Source: JACVRW01 sp963734025 (GTDB taxonomy: Bacteria; Actinomycetota; Thermoleophilia; Solirubrobacterales; Thermoleophilaceae). From it: a stretch of 64,000 nt of DNA. Positions 8,739-15,634 of the stretch are shown here, piece after piece (position 1 is the stretch's first letter; every line of letters begins with the position of its first letter). Where the stretch lies: positions 1-64,000 of the forward strand of contig CAVTFR010000014.1 of the NCBI GenBank assembly GCA_963734025.1, in the 5' to 3' direction. A program made the position numbers and the translations under genes. The notes under the pieces are model-generated. The model made no database searches, was not told the DNA's origin, and saw only the letters and a program-made list of their open reading frames with translations.

Positions 8739-9695
8739 ATGGCGCGCGCAATCGTGGTGGGGGTCGCCGGCGACTCGGGTGCCGGCAAGACCACGATCAC
8801 GCGCGGCCTCGTCAGGGTCCTCGGGGAGACGGACGTGACGCACGTGTCGGCCGACGACTACCACCGCTACGACAGGCGCCGCCGGCGCGAGCTCGGGGTA
8901 ACGCCGCTGCACCCGGACTCGAACCACCTCGACATCCTGACCCAGCACCTCATCCACCTGCGGCGCGGCGAGCCGGTGCTGAAGCCGGTCTACAGCCACC
9001 GCGACGGCACCTTTCGGCCACCTGAATACGTGCGGCCCGCCAACTTCGTGGTGGTGGAGGGTCTCCTCAACTTCCACACCGAGACCTTGCGCGGCGTGCA
9101 CGACGTGCGCGTCGCGCTCACGCCGCCCGAGGGGCTGCGCCGGGCCTGGAAGCTGAAGCGCGACTGCACGCGGCGCGGCTACACCACCGACGAGGTGCTC
9201 GCGGAGCTCGACCGGCGCCAGCAGGACTCCGAGCGCTTCGTCCAGCCGCAGCGCGAGCACGCTGACATCGTGGTCGCGTTCCGGCCGAACCCCTCAGGCG
9301 ATCCGGCCCATCTCGACGCGGACGTGATCCTGCGCGACACGCTGCCGCACCCTGACCTCTCCCCCCTCCTCGACGGGAGAGAGGGCAGCCCCACGCTTCT
9401 CAAGCGCGAGCGCGAGTGGCTCCTGCGCATCCCCGGCGACCTCGACCCGGAGCACGCGGCCGAGCTCGAGGAAGCGGTCTGGGCGCGGATGAGCTTCGCC
9501 AACCACCTACGGATCCGCCGGCTCGGCGAGTTCACCGTCGGGACCGACCTGCTTCGCTCCGACTCGCTGGCTCTAGTGCAGCTCCTGATCCTCTACCAGG
9601 TGGTCACCGCCCGGGCTGCGCTGGCCATCGGCGGCAGCCCGCCGCGGGCCGCAAGCCCGGTGCCGACCGGAGCGGATTCGGCGTTGCACAGCTGA
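8739..9695 (+). CDS. Phosphoribulokinase/uridine kinase-family P-loop kinase
   Basis: 318 residues from the ATG at 8739; the longer in-frame opening has no ribosome site and overlaps the previous gene. Walker A is GDSGAGKTT. The stretch SADDYHRYDRRRRRELGVT followed by LKPVYSHRDGTF and VVVEGLLNF closely follows the pattern of class II phosphoribulokinase (DDYH..DR..R, then KP.Y.H..G, then (I/V)EGL). The enzyme class phosphorylates ribulose 5-phosphate. A uridine kinase or another sugar-phosphate activity cannot be excluded. No RuBisCO gene is in the window. It lies between the ETF operon and the folate/serine-cycle genes. Confidence 0.75.
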   Translation: MARAIVVGVAGDSGAGKTTITRGLVRVLGETDVTHVSADDYHRYDRRRRRELGVTPLHPDSNHLDILTQHLIHLRRGEPVLKPVYSHRDGTFRPPEYVRPANFVVVEGLLNFHTETLRGVHDVRVALTPPEGLRRAWKLKRDCTRRGYTTDEVLAELDRRQQDSERFVQPQREHADIVVAFRPNPSGDPAHLDADVILRDTLPHPDLSPLLDGREGSPTLLKREREWLLRIPGDLDPEHAAELEEAVWARMSFANHLRIRRLGEFTVGTDLLRSDSLALVQLLILYQVVTARAALAIGGSPPRAASPVPTGADSALHS

Positions 9696-9709
9696 GGGGT
9701 GCGAGCCCC
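9696..9709. terminator. Short GCGA-loop hairpin between convergent genes
   Basis: GGGGT-GCGA-GCCCC directly after the kinase stop and just before the end of the convergent GcvT-like gene. The following bases (GCGAGCCCCCGGCTG, then YCAT) recur almost exactly at 34853-34870. It is probably a bidirectional terminator belonging to a dispersed hairpin family (also at 28389-28410). Confidence 0.45.
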
Positions 9710-9715
9710 CGGCTG

Positions 9716-10837
9716 TCATGACCGCGGCCTGGTCTTCTCCGTGTCGTAGATCGGGAAGGCAGCGACCGTGGCCTTCGTGGTGCCGTCGCCCAGCGCCACC
9801 TCGACCTCGGTGCCCGGGCTGTTCAGGTCACGGTCGATGGCGGCCATCGCGATCTGCTTGCCGAGCGTTGGGCTCTCGCAGGGGCTGCGCACGATTCCGA
9901 TCTCGCGCCCGGCCTGGGTCACGGCCGCGCCGTACTCGGGCGTATCGTCGCCCTCGAGCTCGAGCGTCGTCAGCAGCCGAGGTGTGCCCTGTTCCGCAAT
10001 GCGCTTGAGGGCGTCCTTGCCGACGAAGTCGCCGGGCTTGTCGGGCTTCACCACCTTGTCGAGCCGAACCTCGTAGGGATCGGTCTGGTGCGGGAAGTAG
10101 TCGATGTCCGGGAACAGCAGCCCGGACTCGATCCGGAGCGTCTCGATTGCGGACAGGCCGATCGGCAGCATTCCCTGCGGCCTCCCCGCCTCGAGCACCT
10201 GGTTCCAGAGCTCCGAGGCGTCCTCGGGCTTGCAATACAGCTCGTAGCCGAGCTCGCCCGAGTAGCCCGTGCGCGAGACGAGGCAATCGATGCCGGCCAC
10301 CTTGGCATCCGGCTCGAACCTGAAATAGCGGAGCGACCCGAGGTCGACTCCCTCCACGAGCGGGGCCAGGATCTCGCGCGACTTGGGGCCCTGCACCTGG
10401 AGGTGCGGCATGGCGTCGGTCACGTCCTCGATCTCGACGCTCAGCCCGCGGTCGGAGGCCACCTGGCGGAACCAGTCGAGGTCGGAGTCGTAGCTCGTGA
10501 TCGAGAAGCAGTGGTCGTCGCCGAGCTTGAAGATCGTGCCGTCCATGATCATCCGGCCGTCGTCGTCGCAGATCGCCCCGTAGCGGACCTGCCCGACCTC
10601 GAGCGCGGCCATGTCGTTGGTGAACAGCACGTCCGCGAGCGCGAGCGCGTCAGTGCCCTTCATGTCCCACTTGCGCAGCGGCGACTCGTCCCACAGGTTG
10701 GAGCTGTTGCGGGTGGCCTGGTGCTCGGCGGTGGCGTCCCCGAAATGGTCTGCCCAAGCCCATCCTTCCCAATCCGTCCAGGCTGCGCCGAGCTGGTCCT
10801 GCGCGTCGTAGAAGGCACTGCGCTTGAGCTCTGCCAT
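9716..10837 (-). CDS. GcvT-family folate-dependent aminomethyltransferase-like protein
   Basis: 373 residues, ATG preceded by GGAGGAGAG. It matches the GcvT fold: folate-binding first domain (LQVQGPKSREIL, SRTGYSGELGYELY with the conserved Glu) and a C-terminal barrel (GIVRSPCESPTLGKQIAMA). The family includes glycine cleavage T protein, dimethylglycine/sarcosine demethylating domains and DmdA. All move a one-carbon unit to tetrahydrofolate. It is a stand-alone T-like protein with no gcvH or gcvP nearby. Next to a methylamine dehydrogenase operon and folate C1 genes it may be a demethylase or C1-transfer partner, which is inference. Exact substrate unknown. Confidence 0.8.
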   Translation of the reverse strand: MAELKRSAFYDAQDQLGAAWTDWEGWAWADHFGDATAEHQATRNSSNLWDESPLRKWDMKGTDALALADVLFTNDMAALEVGQVRYGAICDDDGRMIMDGTIFKLGDDHCFSITSYDSDLDWFRQVASDRGLSVEIEDVTDAMPHLQVQGPKSREILAPLVEGVDLGSLRYFRFEPDAKVAGIDCLVSRTGYSGELGYELYCKPEDASELWNQVLEAGRPQGMLPIGLSAIETLRIESGLLFPDIDYFPHQTDPYEVRLDKVVKPDKPGDFVGKDALKRIAEQGTPRLLTTLELEGDDTPEYGAAVTQAGREIGIVRSPCESPTLGKQIAMAAIDRDLNSPGTEVEVALGDGTTKATVAAFPIYDTEKTRPRS

Positions 10838-10923
10838 TTACACTCTCCTCCTCCGATGGACGAATTTGTGCAGCGGGACCCTATCCCAGGTCGGCGGGCC
10901 GGGACAAGTCCCTCGACGGAGCG

Positions 10924-11778
10924 TTGAACAGCGGCATCGCGCTCGGCGCCGCGGCGGCGCTCGCGTGGGGCTTCGCGGACGTGATCGTCACACAATACGC
11001 CCGCAGGATCGGCTATCTGCGGGCCCTCGTCGTGATCCATGGGCTGAGCCTCGTCCCGCTGGTCCTGCTGGCGTTCGTGGTCGATCCGCCCGAACCCGCG
11101 TCGACTGGGAACCTGCTGGCCGCGGCCGCGCTCGGACCCGTGGCCGTGGTCGCCTACATGGGCTTCTACAAGGCGCTCGAGCTTGGGCCAATCTCGATCG
11201 TCAGCCCGATCGTGTCCGCCTTCGGGGCGGTGGTCGTCCTGCTTGCGCTGCTGGTCCTCGGCGACTCGCTCACCGGAGCCCAGGCGATCGGATGCCTGCT
11301 CGTGCTCTCCTGCGTGATCCTCGCGTCGATCGAAACCTCCGGGAGCGACCGCGCGGGCGGCACAGGCATCGCGCTCTCGCTGGTTGCGTGCTTCGGCTTC
11401 GGCCTCTATCTCTTCCTGCAGGGCCAGCTGGCCGACGAGCTCGGCTGGCTGCTCCCGATTCTGGTCAGCCGCATCGTCGCCGTGCTGATGCTCTGCGTGC
11501 TGCTCGCGCTGATGCCCGGGGACGAGCCTCGGCAAGCGCTGGGCATCGCGGGCGTCGCCGGCTGCGCTGCCACGGGAGCGCTCGAGGCGAGCGCCTACCT
11601 CTTCTTCAATCGCGGCGCGGAGCTCGGCGAGCTTGCGCTCACCGGCGCGGCGGTCTCCGCGTACCCGGTGATACCGATACTCGTCGGCCTGTTCGCCATG
11701 CACGAGCGCGTGGCGCGGCACCAACTGGTGGGTGTGGCCGGCGTGCTGGTGGGGATGGTCGTGCTGTCACTGGGGTAG
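10924..11778 (+). CDS. DMT-superfamily (EamA) transporter
   Basis: 284 residues with about ten hydrophobic helices and two homologous EamA halves (LGAAAALAWGFADV at the start, LSLVACFGFGLYLF in the middle). EamA proteins usually export metabolites or amino acids. The start is a TTG at 10924; no better start was found. It is divergent from the GcvT-like gene with 86 bases between them, and 38 bases upstream of the LysR regulator, so it may be that regulator's target or operon partner. Substrate not predictable. Confidence 0.8.
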   Translation: MNSGIALGAAAALAWGFADVIVTQYARRIGYLRALVVIHGLSLVPLVLLAFVVDPPEPASTGNLLAAAALGPVAVVAYMGFYKALELGPISIVSPIVSAFGAVVVLLALLVLGDSLTGAQAIGCLLVLSCVILASIETSGSDRAGGTGIALSLVACFGFGLYLFLQGQLADELGWLLPILVSRIVAVLMLCVLLALMPGDEPRQALGIAGVAGCAATGALEASAYLFFNRGAELGELALTGAAVSAYPVIPILVGLFAMHERVARHQLVGVAGVLVGMVVLSLG

Positions 11779-11780
11779 CC

Positions 11781-11804
11781 ATACATAGGCGATCGGCAAT
11801 ACAT
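11781..11804 (+). promoter_or_regulatory. Direct repeat ATACAT-N12-ATACAT in the lysR leader, candidate LysR site
   Basis: ATACAT occurs at 11781-11786 and 11799-11804, 13 bases before the lysR ATG. The 9-mer ATACATAGG (11781-11789) appears in reverse complement at 13939-13947 in the sga/mcl intergenic region. Two copies near a LysR gene and its likely targets suggest an autoregulatory half-site. Confidence 0.45.
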
Positions 11805-11816
11805 TAGGTCGCGGCC

Positions 11817-12722
11817 ATGGCCGTGACCCTCACCCAGCTGACCGCTTTCCTGACCGTCGTCAGGCGCGGCTCGGTCACGGCCGCGGCCGAGGAGCTCGTC
11901 GTGACCCAGCCGTCGGTCTCGGCCGCGGTGTCCGCGCTCGAGCGTGAACTCGGGGTCACGCTCACCGAGCGGGTCGGGCGCACGCTGCGGCCGACAGCGG
12001 CAGGTGCGGCCTACGCCGCCTACGCGAGCGACGTGCTCGGCCTGCTCGAGGAGGGGACGCGGGTGGCCCGGGAGGCGGCCGGCGAGGAGGGAAGGACGCT
12101 GCGGGTGAGCGCGGTCACGACGGCCGGCGAGTACCTGGCGCCGCAGTTGATCCAGGCGTTTCGCGAAGGCCGGCCCGACCTCGAGATCAGCCTCGACGTG
12201 GGTAATCGCGAGCGGGTCTTCGAGAGCGTGCTCGACCACCGGGTGGACGTGGCGATCACCGGCCGCATCCCACCGGACGAGCGGCTCCAGGGCGAGGGCT
12301 TCGCCGACAACGAGTTCGTGCTGATCACCGACCCGGCCGATCCGCTCGCGAAACGCCCCTGGGTCGCCGTCGAGGAACTGGCCGGGCGGCCCTGGCTGCT
12401 GCGCGAGGCCGGCTCCGGCACGCGCACGCTGTGTGAGGAGTGGCTGGCGGGCAGGGAGCTGGAGCCGAAGGTGCTGACGCTCGGCTCGAACGGCGCGATC
12501 AAGCAGGCCGTACAGGCGGGGCTGGGCGTGGCGCTCCAGTCGCGCGTGGCCGTCGAGCTCGAGCTCTCGCTCGGCCTCCTGGGCACGATCTCACCGCGCG
12601 GCGGGCTGCCGGAGCGGCGCTGGCACGTGGTTCGCTCAGCCGTCGGCCCGGTGCGGCCGGAGGCCGAGGCGTTCATGTCGTTCTGCCTGTCGCGCGCGGC
12701 GCGCCACGTGCTCTCGCGCTAG
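11817..12722 (+). CDS. LysR-family transcriptional regulator (CbbR-like)
   Basis: 301 residues. The N-terminal winged helix-turn-helix is clear (VTAAAEELVVTQPSVSAAVS then ALERELGV), followed by the type 2 periplasmic-binding-like effector domain. The opening resembles CbbR/QscR-type LysR proteins, which control Calvin or serine-cycle genes. It converges on the aminotransferase gene with a 4-base overlap (CTAG). The divergent aminotransferase/malyl-CoA lyase promoter 1.2 kb away carries a large inverted repeat and a 9-mer matching the lysR leader, so control of the C1 genes is likely. The effector is unknown. Confidence 0.88.
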   Translation: MAVTLTQLTAFLTVVRRGSVTAAAEELVVTQPSVSAAVSALERELGVTLTERVGRTLRPTAAGAAYAAYASDVLGLLEEGTRVAREAAGEEGRTLRVSAVTTAGEYLAPQLIQAFREGRPDLEISLDVGNRERVFESVLDHRVDVAITGRIPPDERLQGEGFADNEFVLITDPADPLAKRPWVAVEELAGRPWLLREAGSGTRTLCEEWLAGRELEPKVLTLGSNGAIKQAVQAGLGVALQSRVAVELELSLGLLGTISPRGGLPERRWHVVRSAVGPVRPEAEAFMSFCLSRAARHVLSR

Positions 12723-13870
12723 CGGACGCGGATGAGCGCGGGTGAGCGTTCCTCGTCCAACAGCTCGCCGAGCTTCCCGAGCACCCGCTCGGCGGTATCG
12801 ACCTCCGCGTTGATGCCCATGAGCCCGATCCGCCACATCGCCGGCGCGTCGGGGCCGAGCCCGCCGCCGATCTCGATGTCGTGCTCGCGGAGCATGCGCG
12901 ACTGCACCAGCTTGCCGTCGACACCCTCGGGGACGCGCACGGCGGTGAGCGGCGCCAGCCGGTGCTCGGGGTCCGCGAGCAGCTCGAGGCCGCGCGACTC
13001 CAGGCCCGCCTGCAGGTGGCCCGCGGCGCGTGCGTGACGCTCCCAGCGCTTCTCGAGTCCTTCGCCGAGCGCCCGCCGCAGCGCCTCGTGGAGCGCGTAG
13101 ATCGACAGGATCGGGGCCGTGTGGTGGTACACCGCGGGCCGCTCGATCCAGTAGCGCTCCAGCATCAGGAGGTCGAAGGAGAACGGGACCGGCGTTCGGC
13201 GCGAGCGGATCCGCTCGAGCGCCCGCTCAGAGAGCGCGACCGGCGACATCCCGGGTGGGGCCGCCAGGCACTTCTGGGTGCACGAGTACGCGTAGTCGAC
13301 CCGCCACTCGCCGGTCTCCACCTCGATGCCGCCGAGTGACGTGACGCAGTCGGCCATGAGCAGGGCGCTGCAGCCGGCCATCGCCTCGGCCAACTCCGCG
13401 AGCGGATGCTCCACGCCGGTGGAGGTCTCTGCGTGGACGACTGCCAGGAGGCGCGCCTCCGGATGGCGGTCGAGAGCATCCAGCAGGCGTTCGTTCGGCA
13501 CCGCCTCGCCCCAATCGGCCTCGACCTCGACGACCACGGCGCCATGGCGGCGGGCGATCTCGGCGATGCGCCGCCCGAAGTAGCCGTTCACGGCGACCAC
13601 GGCGGTGTCGCCGGGCTCGAGCAGGTTCGCGATGCCGGCCTCCATCCCCGCCGTGCCGGTGCAGTGCAGCGGCAGGACGAGCCCGTCCGGCATCCGCCAC
13701 GCGAGCCGGAGCATGGCGACCACGTCGAGCAGGATGTCGTGCAGGTCCGGATCCAGGTGGCCGAGCATCGGCCTGCGCATCGCATCGAGGACGGCCGGCT
13801 CGACGTTGCTCGGGCCGGGCCCGCAGAGAAGCCGCTTGGGCGGGTCGAGCGCGGAGAAGTCGGGTTGCAT
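12719..13870 (-). CDS. Class V aminotransferase, serine/alanine-glyoxylate type
   Basis: 383 residues from the ATG at 13870; the longer opening (13906) is an unlikely extension into the promoter. PLP enzyme with LLCGPGPSNVEPAVL at the start and the Schiff-base lysine in YSCTQKCLAAPPGMS. Family members transfer the amino group of serine, alanine or ureidoglycine to glyoxylate. It is divergent from malyl-CoA lyase, which makes glyoxylate, and fchA follows. In methylotrophs sga, mcl and fch are serine-cycle genes, which favours serine-glyoxylate aminotransferase (sga). A purine-catabolic PucG-like role is the main alternative. Confidence 0.82.
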   Translation of the reverse strand: MQPDFSALDPPKRLLCGPGPSNVEPAVLDAMRRPMLGHLDPDLHDILLDVVAMLRLAWRMPDGLVLPLHCTGTAGMEAGIANLLEPGDTAVVAVNGYFGRRIAEIARRHGAVVVEVEADWGEAVPNERLLDALDRHPEARLLAVVHAETSTGVEHPLAELAEAMAGCSALLMADCVTSLGGIEVETGEWRVDYAYSCTQKCLAAPPGMSPVALSERALERIRSRRTPVPFSFDLLMLERYWIERPAVYHHTAPILSIYALHEALRRALGEGLEKRWERHARAAGHLQAGLESRGLELLADPEHRLAPLTAVRVPEGVDGKLVQSRMLREHDIEIGGGLGPDAPAMWRIGLMGINAEVDTAERVLGKLGELLDEERSPALIRVR

Positions 13871-13875
13871 GTAAC

Positions 13876-13947
13876 CAAGCCTGATCAAGATCAGCTTGAT
13901 GTTCAACTAAGAATTCTCGGTCAACCCATTGAACTACACCTATGTAT
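13876..13947. promoter_or_regulatory. Divergent promoter with 22-23 bp dyad and shared LysR 9-mer
   Basis: CTGATC-AA-GATCAG at 13881-13894 is flanked by CAAG (13876) and CTTG (13895), giving a near-perfect long inverted repeat. Downstream are GTTCAA (13901) and TTGAAC (13929) as a wider inverted pair, and CCTATGTAT (13939-13947), the reverse complement of the 9-mer in the lysR leader. The site sits between the aminotransferase and malyl-CoA lyase start codons. Confidence 0.5.
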
Positions 13948-14024
13948 GAAGCAACGCGATCGACCATGACGAATTCCGCTATCCCAACTTGCCCGTTGTG
14001 CCCGCCGAACGTTCTACTGTCGAG

Positions 14025-15026
14025 ATGACGCCGAAGAAGACCCGCCTGCATCGCAGCGAGCTGTGCGTGCCCGGCAGCAACGTCCGCATGCTCGAGAAGG
14101 CGCCCGGCCTCGGGGCCGACGTGGTCATGCTCGACCTCGAGGACGCCGTGGCCCCCGACGACAAGGAGCGCGCTCGCGTCAACGTGGCCGAGGCACTGCG
14201 CGAGCTCGACTGGTCCGGCTGCTCGGTCTCCGTCCGGATCAACGGCCTCGACACCCACTGGTGCTACCGGGACGTCGTCGACGTCGTCGAGCAGGCCGGC
14301 GAGCATCTGGACGCGATCGTCATCCCGAAGGTGAGTGGCGCGGGCGACGTCCATCTCGTAGCGACGCTCCTGACGCAGATCGAGGCGGCCATGCGGCTCG
14401 AGCGCCGCGTCGGCCTCGCTGTGCTGATCGAGACGGCGATGGGGATGGTCAACGTCGACGAGATCGCCGGCGCCTGCCCGGAGCGGATGGAGGCGATGAT
14501 CTTCGGCGTGGCCGACTACGCGGCATCGATCCAGAGCCACACGGCCTCGATCGGAGGTGTCGACCCGAACTACGCGGTGCTCACCGATGCGGATGACCAC
14601 GGTGCGGAGGAGCGGGAGCGTCACTGGGGTGACCAGTGGCATTATCCGCTGGCCCGCATCGCCGTGACCTGCCGGGCGCATGGCCTGCGCCCGATCGACG
14701 GGCCGTTCGGCGACTTCACGGATCCCGAGGGCTTCGTGGCGTCGGCCCGCCGCTCCGCTGTGCTGGGCTACGAGGGCAAGTGGGCGATCCATCCCTCCCA
14801 GGTGGAGCTGGCGAACGAGGTCTTCACGCCGGCGCCGCGGCTAGTCGAACGCACCCGGCGCATCATCGAGGCGATGCGCGAGGCGGCCGAGGACGGGCGC
14901 GGCGCGGTCTCCCTCGACGGGCGGCTGATCGACGCCGCCTCGATCCGCATGGCGGAGAACCTGCTCGCGAAGCTCGAGCAGATCGAGGCTCGCAACCCAG
15001 CGGGGGGCGTGCGCTCGGTCGCGTAG
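14025..15026 (+). CDS. mcl: Malyl-CoA lyase / CitE-like HpcH-HpaI-family lyase
   Basis: 333 residues from the ATG at 14025. It opens with RSELCVPGSN and DVVMLDLEDAV, the CitE/HpcH barrel signature with the metal-binding Glu/Asp, then VLIETAMGMVN, FGVADYAAS and DQWHYPLARI. The last stretch is typical of L-malyl-CoA/beta-methylmalyl-CoA lyases rather than citrate lyase beta. Reaction: malyl-CoA to acetyl-CoA plus glyoxylate. No citD/citF genes are near. It is divergent from the glyoxylate-using aminotransferase and is followed 48 bases later by fchA, a serine-cycle arrangement. Mesaconyl/methylmalyl substrates are also possible. Confidence 0.85.
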   Translation: MTPKKTRLHRSELCVPGSNVRMLEKAPGLGADVVMLDLEDAVAPDDKERARVNVAEALRELDWSGCSVSVRINGLDTHWCYRDVVDVVEQAGEHLDAIVIPKVSGAGDVHLVATLLTQIEAAMRLERRVGLAVLIETAMGMVNVDEIAGACPERMEAMIFGVADYAASIQSHTASIGGVDPNYAVLTDADDHGAEERERHWGDQWHYPLARIAVTCRAHGLRPIDGPFGDFTDPEGFVASARRSAVLGYEGKWAIHPSQVELANEVFTPAPRLVERTRRIIEAMREAAEDGRGAVSLDGRLIDAASIRMAENLLAKLEQIEARNPAGGVRSVA

Positions 15027-15073
15027 CAGCCGTCGGGCAGCTCGGCAGGGCTACCGCAATAGCATCGCGGCCG

Positions 15074-15634
15074 ATGAACGGCTTCGCTGACCGGCCGCTC
15101 GGCTCGCTGGTGGAGGAGCTCGCCGCCCCGACGCCCGCGCCCGGCGGCGGCTCAGCGGCCGCGTGCGTGTGTGCACTCGGCGCCGCGCTCGTCGAGATGG
15201 CCGCGGCGCTCGAGGGAAGCGGTGAGGGTGAGCGCATGCGGATCCTGCGCGCGCAGGCGCTCGAGCTCGCCGAGCGCGAGCTCGGTTCCTACGCCCCTGT
15301 CCTCGAGGCCCGCCGGCTGCCGAGCGACGATCCCGAGCGCCCCGGCCGGATCGGGGTGGCGCTCGCCGAGGCGAGCGCGGCGCCGCTGGCGATCGCCGAG
15401 GCGGCGAGCGAGGTGGCCGAGCTCGGCGCCGGGGTCGTCCCCCAGGCCGGGCCGGCGATTCGCGGCGACGCTCTCGCCGGAGTTCTGCTCGCCGAGGCGG
15501 CGGCCGCCACCGCGGCCGCGCTCGTCGAGATCAACCTCGAGGGGCGGCCGGACGCGCTGGAGCTGGCGCGCGCCCGCGAGGCGAGTGCCCGGGCAGCTGC
15601 CGCGCGGCGGGCCGCGCTCAGGCCGGTCGAATGA
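15074..15634 (+). CDS. fchA: Methenyltetrahydrofolate cyclohydrolase (FchA/FTCD cyclodeaminase fold)
   Basis: 186 residues from the ATG at 15074. The signature PTPAPGGGSAAA near residue 22 is diagnostic of the formiminotransferase-cyclodeaminase domain. The rest is all-helical and alanine-rich as in the family, and the length is close to FchA (about 200). Methylotroph FchA interconverts methenyl- and formyl-tetrahydrofolate. The C-terminus overlaps the convergent pabBC gene by 17 bases. Position after malyl-CoA lyase supports a C1-assimilation role over histidine degradation, since no hut genes are near. Confidence 0.85.
   Translation: MNGFADRPLGSLVEELAAPTPAPGGGSAAACVCALGAALVEMAAALEGSGEGERMRILRAQALELAERELGSYAPVLEARRLPSDDPERPGRIGVALAEASAAPLAIAEAASEVAELGAGVVPQAGPAIRGDALAGVLLAEAAAATAAALVEINLEGRPDALELARAREASARAAAARRAALRPVE

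Noticed and set aside
8739..13870. Calvin cycle locus (PRK plus LysR)
   Set aside because: No RuBisCO or other Calvin genes in the window; kept only as a question about the kinase.
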